The notes beneath the pieces were generated by a model, which was given only the letters and a program-made list of their open reading frames with translations, did no database searches and was not told where the DNA came from. From CBDCUW01 sp963734865 (GTDB lineage Bacteria; Planctomycetota; Planctomycetia; Pirellulales; Pirellulaceae), in NCBI GenBank assembly GCA_963734865.1, contig CAVTIV010000008.1, forward strand, positions 620,001 to 684,000: 64,000 nucleotides of DNA. The letters are read 5' to 3'. Made by a program: the position numbers and the translations under genes. This document shows, piece by piece, positions 1 through 9,011 of this stretch; positions within the stretch are counted from its first letter, which is position 1; each line of letters opens with the position of its first letter.

Positions 1-114
1 GTTGAATTTCGTCATCACATCGGCCACCCGGCAAAAAAAGGTCGTTCATCCACTGGCATCATCGACTCACCAGCATCGCCTATTGCGAACCGAGATTCTA
101 GTCGCTCCCCTAGT
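1..114. other. window edge, nothing recognised
   Basis: No gene is recognisable in this stretch. It lies between the window edge and the REP array. Reading frames that cross it are only extensions of the repeat-derived frames further right. Confidence 0.5.
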
Positions 115-641
115 CCCACGACTCCGCTCGCAGGGCCCGATCCGCAAAGTAGTCCTGCGACTCCGCTCGCAGGGCCCCATCCGCAAAGTAGTCCTGCGAC
201 TCCGCTCGCAGGGCCCGATCCGCAAAGTAGTCCTGCGACTCCGCTCGCAGGGCCCGATCCACAAAGTAGTCCTGCGACTCCGCTCGCAGGGCCCCATCCG
301 CAAAGTAGTCCTGCGACTCCGCTCGCAGGGCCCCATCCGCAAAGTAGTCCTGCGACTCCGCTCGCAGGGCCCCATCCGCAAAGTAGTCCTGCGACTCCGC
401 TCGCAGGGCCCGATCCGCAAAGTAGTCCTGCGACTCCGCTCGCAGGGCCCGATCCGCAAAGTAGTCCTGCGACTCCGCTCGCAGGGCCCCATCCGCAAAG
501 TAGTCCTGCGACTCCGCTCGCAGGGCCCGATCCACAAAGTAGTCCTGCGACTCCGCTCGCAGGGCCCCATCCGCAAAGTAGTCCTGCGACTCCGCTCGCA
601 GGGCCCCATCCGCAAAGTAGTCCTGCGACTCCGTTCGCAGG
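115..641 (+). repeat. REP-like array, 14 hairpin units of 39 bp
   Basis: Fourteen tandem units with a 39-bp period are visible. Each unit after the first carries a perfect 7-bp stem, CCTGCGA / TCGCAGG, around the 6-nt loop CTCCGC, preceded by the tetranucleotide GTAG. The first unit has a degraded left stem and the last has the loop CTCCGT. Units differ almost only at two spacer positions (cccGatc or ccccAtc, ccGcaa or ccAcaa), so the array is young or homogenised. A hairpin with GTAG at its foot is the known signature of bacterial REP elements recognised by RAYT proteins, and a RAYT gene follows. Because 39 is a multiple of three, the array is open in several frames; these frames are not genes. 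Confidence 0.93.
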
Positions 642-790
642 GCAAAAAACCCTTGCCAGTGACTCGCAAACACCGCCATTTCGTTTCGAGCGCCGCGGCG
701 TTCGGCGTCGACTTACCGTCGCCGAGCCCCGCGAACGGAGTCGCGGGACCACACTGGCAATGCGCGAACGGAGTCGCGGGACCACACTGG
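642..790 (+). repeat. left flank of RAYT: copy 1 of direct repeat plus two inverted REP hairpins
   Basis: From about 622 to 790 the sequence is almost identical to 1646-1815, at a constant offset of 1024 bp until a 1-nt indel near the end. The segment ends in two hairpins in the opposite sense to the array: 728-747 (CCCGCGA, loop ACGGAG, TCGCGGG) and a shorter one near 763-778. Each is followed by GGACCACACTGG. The oppositely oriented hairpins resemble the paired head-to-head arrangement of REPs around RAYT genes. Confidence 0.85.
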
Positions 791-822
791 AGATCGCTAG
801 AATGCATCGAGGGGGCACGCTG

Positions 823-1494
823 ATGGTTTCGATTCGCGAATTTCAATTTTTTGACCCGGAGGGTGAGGTCACGGTCACTGAAGGCCATTTGCCTCATTGG
901 ACACAGTCGGGAGCGACTTATTTCATCACGTACCGTACATGCGACTCGATTAGCAAAGTCGCGATGCATCGCATCCTTCGCATGCGCGACGAATGGTTGG
1001 CACACCATGGGATCAACGCTTCTCGGCCCCAGTGGCATCGACAACTGGTGAAGCTGTCCAATCAACAGCAAGCAACGTTTCGCCGAATGTTCGGAATCGA
1101 ATTCGAGAACGAACTCGATCAACTGTCTGGAGAATGCCTCTTAGGGAAGAACGGGATTTCACAGATCGTTGCTGACAGCTTGCACCATTTCAATGGCGAA
1201 CGATACTGCCTAGGAAGCTTCGTGATCATGCCAAATCACGTCCATCTTCTCGTTTGTGTCTTCCCTGAGTTCAATATGTTGGATCAATGTTATGGCTGGA
1301 AGCATTTTCAGTCGCATGAGATCAACCGGGCACTCAGTCGCAGCGGCCACTTTTTCCAATCGGAGAGCTTCGACCACCTGGTCCGCGACGACGAACACTT
1401 CTGGAAGTTTCGCCGTTACATTTCCGACAACCCCACGAAGGCTGGTCTGCGCGAGGGCGAGTATGTCTTGTGGCAACCCAAAATCAAGAGTTAG
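823..1494 (+). CDS. REP-associated tyrosine transposase (RAYT, Y1_Tnp family)
   Basis: The protein has 223 residues. It is a single-strand DNA nuclease-like transposase of the HUH/Y1 class that nicks REP hairpins. The HUH motif is seen at H139-V-H141 within MPNHVHLL, and the likely nucleophile is Y199 in RRYISDNPTKAG, the typical C-terminal RAYT motif. I chose ATG 823 because a GAGGGGG ribosome-binding-like run lies about 8 nt upstream and the conserved part starts just after it; ATG 802 is possible. An in-frame ATG at 760 lies inside a REP hairpin and is unlikely. The gene is full length for the family and is bracketed by the GTAG hairpin arrays that would be its substrate, so it is probably the enzyme that spread or maintains them. 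No frameshift is seen. Confidence 0.93.
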   Translation: MVSIREFQFFDPEGEVTVTEGHLPHWTQSGATYFITYRTCDSISKVAMHRILRMRDEWLAHHGINASRPQWHRQLVKLSNQQQATFRRMFGIEFENELDQLSGECLLGKNGISQIVADSLHHFNGERYCLGSFVIMPNHVHLLVCVFPEFNMLDQCYGWKHFQSHEINRALSRSGHFFQSESFDHLVRDDEHFWKFRRYISDNPTKAGLREGEYVLWQPKIKS

Positions 1495-1528
1495 GGCGCG
1501 GATGTGACCGCGCGATCGACAAAGTAGT

Positions 1529-1665
1529 CCTGCGACTCCGCTCGCAGGGCCCGATCCACAAAGTAGTCCTGCGACTCCGCTCGCAGGGCCCGATCCACAA
1601 AGTAGTCCTGCGACTCCGCTCGCAGGGCCCCCTCCGCAAAGTAGTCCTGCGACTCCGCTCGCAGG
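1529..1665 (+). repeat. REP-like array, 4 units, right of RAYT
   Basis: Four further copies of the 39-bp unit start at 1529, 1568, 1607 and 1646. They have the same CCTGCGA / TCGCAGG stem and GTAG foot and the same orientation as the left array. The third spacer has cccCctcc, a variant absent from the left array. Only about 35 bp separates the RAYT stop codon from the first unit. Confidence 0.93.
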
Positions 1666-1815
1666 GCAAAAAACCCTTGCCAGTCACTCGCAAACACCGC
1701 CATTTCGTTTCGAGCGCCGCGGCGTTCGGCGTCGACTTACCGTCGCCGAGCCCCGCGAACGGAGTCGCGGGACCACATTGGCAATCGCGCGAACTTGCTC
1801 GCGGGACCACATTGG
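1646..1815 (+). repeat. right flank of RAYT: copy 2 of the direct repeat
   Basis: This is a near-identical copy of about 622-790: last REP unit, spacer gcaaaaaacccttgccagt, a GC-rich stretch, then an inverted hairpin at 1752-1771 and a second one near 1787-1802 whose loop is ACTTGC instead of ACGGAG. The segment also encodes the C-terminal tail of the sulfatase on the opposite strand. Confidence 0.88.
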
Positions 1816-3489
1816 CAATTTGCGATGATCGTGGGAAAACCGGCGGCCACCGTTGACTTCAGCAACTGAGCGGCGAATCGCAGGTTGTGATCGAACGGAC
1901 AGGGCACGGTACTCCGGAAATGACATGATACGATTTCCGGGAAAGTAAAGCTCAGGGCGTGGTGGTGCTTGTGGCCAAGGCGTTTCGCCCGCTGGCCACT
2001 GCTGCGGCTGCTTGGCTCTCGCCTCATCGACGACTTTGATCAACCACTGGGGCGGGTTCTTGTTTTCCTCCATGCCGTATACATATGGCAGCGCCGGTGT
2101 CATCAACAACGGCTTGTCACCCAGAGGTGGCCGCTGTTTGTCAACTTGCGCCAGCCTCGACCTCATGCTGTTCACACGCTGGGGATGATTCGCAGCGACA
2201 TCCGTCGTTTCGCCCGGATCTTGCTTGATGTTGAACAACTGTTCTCCCATCAGTTTGAAATCGCCCGACCGAATCGTCGGAATACGAACGCTTCCGGTCA
2301 CTTCGAAAACGATTTCGGTCCTCGGGCTCGGGCTGTCCCCGAACAACGTTTCTGACATGTCGAGGCTGTCGAGCGGTCGTTCCTGCTGCAAACTGCCGCC
2401 GGCAAGCTTGACAAATGTTGCGAAGAAATCGATCACGTGCATCATCGCATCGGACTCGCTGCCGGGGTCCAAATGCCCGGGCCAGCGGACCAGACAGGGT
2501 ACCCGTACGCCGCCTTCGAAGGTCGTGTTTTTCGTGCCGCGAAACGGATGGTTGCTTTCCTCGGTCAATCCGCCATTGTCATTGGTACAGATCAGCAAGG
2601 TATTGTCGCTGTATCCATTGGCATCGATCGCGGCGACGATGCGGCCAACGGCCTCATCAAAGCACTTCAGGGCCGCGTTGGCGGCACCATATTGCTCGAC
2701 ATGACGAGGCACGATGTCGATCGGACCATGAACGGCATTGAACGGCACGTAAATGAAAAACGGTTTGTCTTGGGACTGTGCCGAGATCACACGTTCAAAT
2801 TCGGCGGCAATCAAATCGGTGGAATAACCCTGCTCTCGGAGCGGCTGCTCGTTGCGGTGCCAATCGTAAACATGAAACGGCACCGGCGCGTTGTGCGGAA
2901 TCATGAACGTGTTGTAGTCGATGCCCCATGCATAATGACCGTATTGGTGCATGAAGCCCTGTTGCATCGGCAAATGTTCCTTCAGCCACTCGCCGCAATG
3001 CCATTTGCCGATGATCGATGTGAAGTAACCCGCTTCTTGGAGCGCTTCGGCAACCGTTCTCTCGTTGGTGTCCAGCGCGTGGATGCGACGCGTCTGTTCC
3101 CCGTTTTCGTTCCTGGGAAGCGTCAAACCGAGCTTTTTGAGGTAACTGGGTTTGCCGAAATCTTCACTCCGCCAATCACTCCAAGTACGAAAGGCGTATC
3201 GCCCGGTCAACAGCGCCGCTCGTGTCGGTGCACAAACACTGTGCGCGTAGAACTGAGTCAGCTTCATGCTTTCGCCGGCAAGAGCGTCCATGTTCGGCGT
3301 CAGCTCTTTCTGGCCGCCATTAAAACCCGGCTGCCCGTACCCCATGTCATCCGAAAGTATCAAGACAATGTTCGGTCGACTGCCGGCCAGGTCGGCTGCG
3401 CTCGCTGCGACCGACGTGAGTGACTGGTTCGATATGCAGCAGCACAGTGCAACGAAAGACGCGGAAAGTTTCCCGAGTGATTTCTTCAT
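1684..3489 (-). CDS. secreted type I sulfatase with REP-derived C-terminus
   Basis: The protein has about 601 residues. The sulfatase signature is complete: C86-A-P-T-R followed by AALLTG, where the cysteine becomes formylglycine. Metal-site elements are visible as LSDDMGYG and TNDNGG, and GKWHCGEW supplies a catalytic-site histidine. The start at 3489 gives an MKKS-type signal peptide; an upstream in-frame start would add 54 unlikely residues. It is the last gene of the minus-strand run behind the aldolase. The final 43 codons lie inside the REP flank at 1684-1815, so the natural C-terminus has probably been replaced or extended by the mobile repeat. The exact sulfated substrate cannot be read from the sequence. 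Confidence 0.9.
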   Translation of the reverse strand: MKKSLGKLSASFVALCCCISNQSLTSVAASAADLAGSRPNIVLILSDDMGYGQPGFNGGQKELTPNMDALAGESMKLTQFYAHSVCAPTRAALLTGRYAFRTWSDWRSEDFGKPSYLKKLGLTLPRNENGEQTRRIHALDTNERTVAEALQEAGYFTSIIGKWHCGEWLKEHLPMQQGFMHQYGHYAWGIDYNTFMIPHNAPVPFHVYDWHRNEQPLREQGYSTDLIAAEFERVISAQSQDKPFFIYVPFNAVHGPIDIVPRHVEQYGAANAALKCFDEAVGRIVAAIDANGYSDNTLLICTNDNGGLTEESNHPFRGTKNTTFEGGVRVPCLVRWPGHLDPGSESDAMMHVIDFFATFVKLAGGSLQQERPLDSLDMSETLFGDSPSPRTEIVFEVTGSVRIPTIRSGDFKLMGEQLFNIKQDPGETTDVAANHPQRVNSMRSRLAQVDKQRPPLGDKPLLMTPALPYVYGMEENKNPPQWLIKVVDEARAKQPQQWPAGETPWPQAPPRPELYFPGNRIMSFPEYRALSVRSQPAIRRSVAEVNGGRRFSHDHRKLPMWSREQVRAIANVVPRLRSRGSATVSRRRTPRRSKRNGGVCE

Positions 3490-3655
3490 GGGAGATGGAT
3501 TCAATGCAAAAGGAGGCAGCGGCGATTTGTCGTCATTGTAACTCGTCCACGCGGCGCCTTTGTACCGGGAACGATCCGATTCGCCGTATTGCCAAAGCGT
3601 GCACGAACCGATCGCCTTGCACCAGGACCTGCAGGGCGGTTCGATCGGCACCTGG

Positions 3656-4954
3656 TCAGGCCAGCCCGAATTCGCGACGCAGTTCGTCGATGACGCCCTC
3701 GGGCATCGCAGCCACCGTACCGACAGCGCCGGCGTTGATCACCGCTTCGGCTGTCGACTCCAGCACTTCCAGCCGATCAAATGCATCCAGCACGCTGGTT
3801 CCGACAACCAACACGCCGTCATTCTCCAGAATCGCTGCCGGTGTATCCGAGGAAACGAATTCGGCGATCTGCGGACCGGGGCGATATTGGACGCCATACG
3901 GAACGCGTTTGACGTCACGCAAGAAAATGTAGCTTTCCGGGATCGTCCGCGCATCGAATCTTGAATCGGTGATGCTGAACGCGGTCGCATGGACCGGATG
4001 TGCAAACACGATCGCGTGGACATTGGGATGACGACGGTAGATCGCCTGATGGGCCAATGTCGCACGACTGGGGTGTTTGTCAAATTCGGCGTCGTCACCA
4101 CGGACCAAAACCAAATCATCGAGATCGAGCAGTTCACGGTCTTGCTGCGACGGTGTGATCAGAAAGGATTCATCGTCAAGTCGCACCGAAAAGCTGCCTT
4201 CCGTACTAATCAACAGACGTTGACGACAACCGCGACGAACGAAGGTGGCGAGTTGTCGGCGCAGCTCCTTTTCCTGGGCCGTCGCGATCGGCGGTTGAAA
4301 GCTGCCCAAATTGGCGGATCGGCTCTGCGCCTGCTCGAGCTGTACATCCGATAGGTATCGAACCTCCCCGAGGTGCCGACCTTGGATCACCGTCTTGCCG
4401 GCAAACTCAAACGCCTCAAACCGCTGAAACGCGTGTGCCAGCGAGTCGCCTCCCACGACGACGCCATGGTTCTCCAAAATCACGCAATCGACGCCACCCG
4501 CAAATGTCTCGGCGATGTTCTGGCCCAACTGCCCGCTGCCGGGAAGCGCATAGGGCGCGAAACCGGGTTGACCACAAACAAAATGTGCTTGATGAAACAG
4601 TCGAGTGTCTGGCATTTGGCGACAGATACTGAATGCCACCAGCGCGACCGGGTGTGCATGAACGATGGCATGAATGTCTCGACGCTTGTCGTAAATCGCC
4701 TTGTGAAAAGGAAATTCCGATGACGGCGGATGTGGCCCGTCCACGGTAGCGTCAGGGCGCACGCGGACAATGTCGTTGCGAGTCAGATTCCCTTTGTCGA
4801 CGCGTGCGGGCGAAATCCAAATGTCGCCACTTTCATCACGTATCGAAAGATTTCCGCCAGACGTCGTGGTCATCCGATAGCGATAAATTCGCTCCATCGT
4901 CTGCATGATTTCGTCTCGCGGGTGGATAAGCGGACGAGTGACATTCGCGTTCAT
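3656..4954 (-). CDS. tandem class II aldolase/adducin-domain protein, second domain degenerate
   Basis: The protein has about 432 residues in two class II aldolase (fuculose/rhamnulose-1-phosphate aldolase-like) domains. Domain 1 (about 10-210) keeps the catalytic Glu80 (SSEFPFH) and zinc ligands His99 and His101 (VHAHP) and His163 (ENHG). Domain 2 (about 230-425) has Ala298, Phe317 and Asp379 (ENDG) at the corresponding places, leaving only His319, so it should not bind zinc in the normal way. The start at 4954 (MNANVTRP) avoids 16 implausible residues. Its place between two sulfatases and near a PfkB kinase suggests it cleaves a phosphorylated deoxysugar, but that is inference. It is probably cytoplasmic, as no signal peptide is seen. 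Confidence 0.85.
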   Translation of the reverse strand: MNANVTRPLIHPRDEIMQTMERIYRYRMTTTSGGNLSIRDESGDIWISPARVDKGNLTRNDIVRVRPDATVDGPHPPSSEFPFHKAIYDKRRDIHAIVHAHPVALVAFSICRQMPDTRLFHQAHFVCGQPGFAPYALPGSGQLGQNIAETFAGGVDCVILENHGVVVGGDSLAHAFQRFEAFEFAGKTVIQGRHLGEVRYLSDVQLEQAQSRSANLGSFQPPIATAQEKELRRQLATFVRRGCRQRLLISTEGSFSVRLDDESFLITPSQQDRELLDLDDLVLVRGDDAEFDKHPSRATLAHQAIYRRHPNVHAIVFAHPVHATAFSITDSRFDARTIPESYIFLRDVKRVPYGVQYRPGPQIAEFVSSDTPAAILENDGVLVVGTSVLDAFDRLEVLESTAEAVINAGAVGTVAAMPEGVIDELRREFGLA

Positions 4955-5007
4955 GTTGGATTCCAAGTGCGGGCGAGACCCCGGAAAGCTTCGCGGCGAC
5001 AAACGCT

Positions 5008-6496
5008 CTAGAGTCTAGCAGGGTTGACCGGTGTGGTTGGAATCGCCCCTGAGGCGCGGGCATGGAGCATCGGCCGAAGTCGGTTCATCACCGCGGTCGC
5101 CGCAGCATCAGGCTGCACCGCAAGATTGTGGAACTCCAGCGGGTCACTGTGGTGATCGTACAGTTCCAGACCCGCAACACCATCTGCCCACTCGGTATAA
5201 CGCCATCGATCCGTACGAATACTGCAGCCCATCACCGGGCTCGTCAGCCGATCGTCTGCTGGTCGCATGACTTGTGTCACGGCCTGGCCATCCCAATCGG
5301 CGATCGGATTTTCCAACAGCGGTGTCAGATCGCGTCCCGCCAAATCAGAGGGCGCATCAATCGCTGCCAAACTCGCTAGCGTCGGATAGATGTCAACAAA
5401 TTCGACGATCCGCCGACAGGCCGCCGAGTTCCCTTTGCTGCCGGGTGCGCGAATGATCAGCGGCGCTCTGCGCACCTTCCTCGAACAGTGTCCGTTTTTG
5501 CCAAATGCCATTGTGTTCGCCCAAATGGTATCCATGATCGCTCCAAAAAACGACGATTGTGTTGTCATTCAAGTCGAGACGATCGAGTGCGTCGAGCAGA
5601 CGACCGACTTGAGCATCCACGAAGGAAACACATGCATAGTACGCCTGTGTCGCACCCAGCAGGACCGGCCTGGTCAAGCCATAGTTGGGAACCGGACAGT
5701 TGTGAGCAAACGCGGCGATTGGGATATCGTCTCGATCATCATCGGGCGCATACGGCAGACGCATCTGGTCGATCGGATACAAGTCAAAGTATTTTTTAGG
5801 GGCAACGTAGGGAGTGTGCGGCCGAAAAAACCCGACGGCCAGGAAAAATGGTTCGTCCTTCCGCTGTTCCAGCAATCGAATCGCCTCGCTCGCCACCATG
5901 CCATCGGTTTGTTCTTCGTCGCTGCCATCGGCCGCCAACCAACTGAGCGCTGCACTGATCTTGCGATCCGGTTCGGCGTTGAAAATCAAATGCTCTTCGT
6001 CCTTGTCACGACCCTTCGGGTTGACGGTCTGATTCCACGATGGCGGGTCGTCGAAGCCGTCCGTGCCAATCGACGCGGGAACGTTGTAGTGGTAGATCTT
6101 GCCGACCCGTGCCGCAAAGTAACCCGCCCGCTGAAAGGCCTGGGGCAATGTCACGACATCCGGTACCTGTTCACGGAAATGCCGATCGAGGTCATAAACC
6201 TTGATCTTGTCAGGCCTCAGTCCGGTCATGATCGATGCCCGAGTCGGATTGCAAAGAGGCAACTGGTTATAGGCACGATCAAATCGTACTCCACTAGCCG
6301 CCAGACGATCGATGTGCGGGGTCTTGGCAATCAAGTTGCCATAACAACCCAGTGCGCAAGAAAGATCGTCAACCGCGATGAACAACACATTGGGTCGGTC
6401 CGGCTTCGCCGGTTCCGCTCGGCTTACCGCACATGTCATCGCCAAGAACACAATAGCCCAAACAACGCGGATCGATAGGGACTTGAATTTTCGCAT
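5008..6496 (-). pseudogene. iduronate-2-sulfatase-like sulfatase, interrupted by a frameshift
   Basis: The first part runs from 6496 (MRKFKSLSIR signal peptide) and carries C82-N-P-T-R-ASIMTG, AVDDLSCALGCYG and WSDHGYHLGEH, typical of the iduronate-2-sulfatase-like group. After KRTLFEEGA near 5465-5475 the frame changes. The rest of the family sequence (APLIIRAPGSKG, EFVDIYPTLASL, RTDRWRYTEW) continues in another frame to a stop at 5008. Removing one base near that point restores a single sulfatase of about 495 residues. Either a sequencing error or a recent loss-of-function indel is possible. The gene lies between the PfkB kinase and the aldolase in the minus-strand run. Confidence 0.85.
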
Positions 6497-6588
6497 TTTC
6501 GGAATGTCAACTCGGCAGCAAGTTCGCCAATGCGGTTCGATGACCACAGGCAACGGGGAAAGAGTCGTGTGGCACGGTCGTTTCTTAC

Positions 6589-7491
6589 TCACGACTTTGG
6601 CAACTGCAGGTTTGCTCGCAGTTCTAGCGGTATCGCAGGAGTGGCACCCGGCTGCGTGCACACATACTCGGCGATTCGGCAGGCAGATCGGTTGATCGAA
6701 TCAAGATCAACTCCCTTCAGCATCCCGATGGTAATCGCAGCAGTGAAGGCGTCGCCTGCGCCAACGGTGTCTTGGACCGTCACCGGTTGCGACTCGACTT
6801 CGCTGATCTTTCCCCCGCACACGAGCAGACCCCCGCGTTTCCCGCGCGTCACCGCGACTAAACGAAGTTCATGTTTTTCGGCAATTTCGCCGGCCCGTTC
6901 AACCTCCGAGCCGCGGATGCCATTTATTTTGCAAACGTGGTCCAGCTCGTCATCGCTCAACTTCAGAACATTTGCCAGGCTGAGCGATTCGCGAATCAGA
7001 TCATCGTCAAAGTAGGGTGGCCTCAGATTGATGTCGAAAATTCGCAGCGCCGAATCCGGAGTCGACTCGAGAAACTTGACAATCGTGCGCCGTGACTCAT
7101 CGTTTCGCTGTCCCAGAGTTCCGAAGCAGACCGCATCGCTGTGATTCGCCAACTTTTGCAATTCGTCGGACCACTGCAGGTGGTCCCATGCATCGTCGCT
7201 GTTGAATTGGTAAGACGCATGGCCGGCCGCATCGAGCGAGACATGCACGGCACCGGTCGGATGAACCTTCGAGATCGATACTTGCGAGACATCCAGTCCG
7301 GATGCCTTCAGCAAGCGAATCGCCTGGCGACCCAAATCGTCATCACCGACGCTGCTGACCATCGACACGTTCGCACCCAACAACGCCGCATGATGAGCAA
7401 AGTTACCCGGCGCGCCGCCGAATTGTGCTCCTTGGGGAAGGAGATCCCAGAGCAATTCGCCGACCGCGACAACTCTTGGTGTGTTCTGCAT
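6589..7491 (-). CDS. PfkB-family carbohydrate kinase (fructokinase-like)
   Basis: The protein has 300 residues, a usual length for ribokinase/PfkB kinases. It shows the N-terminal substrate-binding pattern VAVGELLWDLLP and GGAPGNFAHH, and the C-terminal ATP/anion-hole motif DTVGAGDAF with its catalytic aspartate. It phosphorylates a sugar, closest in pattern to fructokinases. No signal peptide is seen. It starts 16 bp after the DUF1501 gene stop and probably shares its transcript. With the downstream aldolase it could form a kinase-aldolase route for a sugar released after desulfation; the actual substrate is unknown. Confidence 0.92.
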   Translation of the reverse strand: MQNTPRVVAVGELLWDLLPQGAQFGGAPGNFAHHAALLGANVSMVSSVGDDDLGRQAIRLLKASGLDVSQVSISKVHPTGAVHVSLDAAGHASYQFNSDDAWDHLQWSDELQKLANHSDAVCFGTLGQRNDESRRTIVKFLESTPDSALRIFDINLRPPYFDDDLIRESLSLANVLKLSDDELDHVCKINGIRGSEVERAGEIAEKHELRLVAVTRGKRGGLLVCGGKISEVESQPVTVQDTVGAGDAFTAAITIGMLKGVDLDSINRSACRIAEYVCTQPGATPAIPLELRANLQLPKS

Positions 7492-7507
7492 TGGTGTCCT
7501 TCCAGGA

Positions 7508-8980
7508 TTACGCCAGCACCTGTTCGATCACGCTCGCCGGTTTGACTCCCGTAAGCTTCTGGTTCAAGCCTTGGAAAAAGTAGCTGAACTGTTCATGGTC
7601 GATGCCCAACAAACGCAGCATCGTCGCATGAAAATCTCGCAGTTGAACAGGATTCTCGGCGGGCTGGTAGCCGAACGCATCGGTCTCGCCATAGGTCATG
7701 CCCGGTTTCACGCCGCCGCCAGCCATCCACAGCGTGAAGGCGCCCGGGTTGTGATCGCGACCGATCAGCTTCATCGTCTTTCCGCCACGATTCTCGCGCA
7801 TCGGCGTACGACCAAACTCACCGCTCCAAACCACCAACGTATCTTCCAACAGGCCACGCCCCTTCAGATCCGCCAACAACGCCGAGATCGGCTTGTCGAC
7901 CTGTTGACACTTGTCAATGAAACCCCCGTTGAGCGCCTCGCTGCTGCTGGAACCATGTGAGTCCCAGCCCCAATCGAACAACTGAATGTAACGAACGCCG
8001 GCTTCGGCCAACCGGCGGGCCAGCAGACAATTGTTGGCGAAAGACTGCTCGCCCGGCTTGGCTCCGTACATCTCCAACATCTGACTCGATTCGTTACTCA
8101 GCTCGGCCACATCCGGTACTGCCTGCTGCATCCGGAACGACATCTCGTATTGGGAAATCCGAGTCAGTGTTTCCGGGTCACGAAAATCGTCATACGCCTG
8201 TTGGTTCAAACTGGCCAACGCATCGAGCTGCTCGCGGCGAATTTCACGAGTAACCTCCGCCGGGTTGGAAATGTTGAGAATTGGATCCCCCTGCGATCGG
8301 CACTGCACACCCTGGTAGACCGACGGCAAGAAGCCACCCGACCACAAGGCATTTCCGACCCGCGGCAAACGGCCACCCGAAAGCAGGACCATGTAACCCG
8401 GCAGATCCTCGTTCTCGGTCCCCAATCCCCAGGTGACCCAAGACCCGATGGACGGATACCCGATCCGCGGCTGACCGCTGTGAACCATCAGTTGCGCCGG
8501 TCCGTGATTGAACTGGTCGGTCTGCATTGTCTTGATGAAGCAGATATCGTCGGCGTGCTGGGACAAGTGGGGCAGACGATCCGAGAACCAGGCACCGCTT
8601 TGGCCATATTGCTGGAATGGAAATTGTGACCCCAACATCTGTGGAGTGCCCTGGATGAAGGCGAATCGCTGACCTTCCAAGAATTCTTGCGGACAATCCT
8701 TGCCATCGAGCTTCTGTAATTCCGGCCGATGATCGAACAACTCTAATTGGCTCGGGGCACCCACCATGTGCAAATAGATCACCCGCTTTGCTCGGACCGG
8801 ATAACGTCCAATCGCCAATCGCGGGTCATGGCCGCCGGACGCGGATGCCGCACGGTCAAGTTGCGAGGCAAGCCAAACCGCACCGAGTCCGGTCGTGCAC
8901 TGCTGAAGAAACTGCCGGCGTGTGTTCCGCTCCAGCACGGTTCGGGCAAACTCCTGCGGGAACGTCATTCGACGAGTCAT
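7508..8980 (-). CDS. DUF1501 (sulfatase-fold) Tat-exported protein
   Basis: The protein has about 490 residues. The N-terminus contains a twin-arginine-type signal, NTRRQFLQQC followed by a hydrophobic stretch, indicating export in folded form. The body matches DUF1501, an alkaline-phosphatase/sulfatase-fold family common in planctomycetes: KRVIYLHMVGAPSQLELFDH, WSGEFGRTPM and GRDHNPGAFTLWMAGGG. ATG 8980 is preferred; a TTG at 9010, immediately after the PSD1 stop codon, is an alternative. It almost always sits directly behind a PSD1 gene, as here, so the two products probably work together at the cell envelope. The molecular function of the pair is not established. Confidence 0.92.
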   Translation of the reverse strand: MTRRMTFPQEFARTVLERNTRRQFLQQCTTGLGAVWLASQLDRAASASGGHDPRLAIGRYPVRAKRVIYLHMVGAPSQLELFDHRPELQKLDGKDCPQEFLEGQRFAFIQGTPQMLGSQFPFQQYGQSGAWFSDRLPHLSQHADDICFIKTMQTDQFNHGPAQLMVHSGQPRIGYPSIGSWVTWGLGTENEDLPGYMVLLSGGRLPRVGNALWSGGFLPSVYQGVQCRSQGDPILNISNPAEVTREIRREQLDALASLNQQAYDDFRDPETLTRISQYEMSFRMQQAVPDVAELSNESSQMLEMYGAKPGEQSFANNCLLARRLAEAGVRYIQLFDWGWDSHGSSSSEALNGGFIDKCQQVDKPISALLADLKGRGLLEDTLVVWSGEFGRTPMRENRGGKTMKLIGRDHNPGAFTLWMAGGGVKPGMTYGETDAFGYQPAENPVQLRDFHATMLRLLGIDHEQFSYFFQGLNQKLTGVKPASVIEQVLA

Positions 8981-9011
8981 GATCGAAGTCTCGGATAATT
9001 CGTTGTGCAAT

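Noticed and set aside
115..641. CRISPR array
   Set aside because: The period is 39 bp but there are no unique spacers: the segments between hairpins are themselves nearly identical. No cas gene is present.
2..1122. Several long open frames on both strands through the left repeat array
   Set aside because: They are made of a 13-residue repeat produced by the 39-bp unit, which is open in several frames at once. The hairpin structure and RAYT neighbour explain the DNA better.
2437..3423. Long plus-strand open frame opposite the first sulfatase
   Set aside because: It is antisense to strongly conserved sulfatase motifs and has no recognisable domain. The same applies to long antisense frames at 5390-6478, 10644-11540 and 15133-15945.
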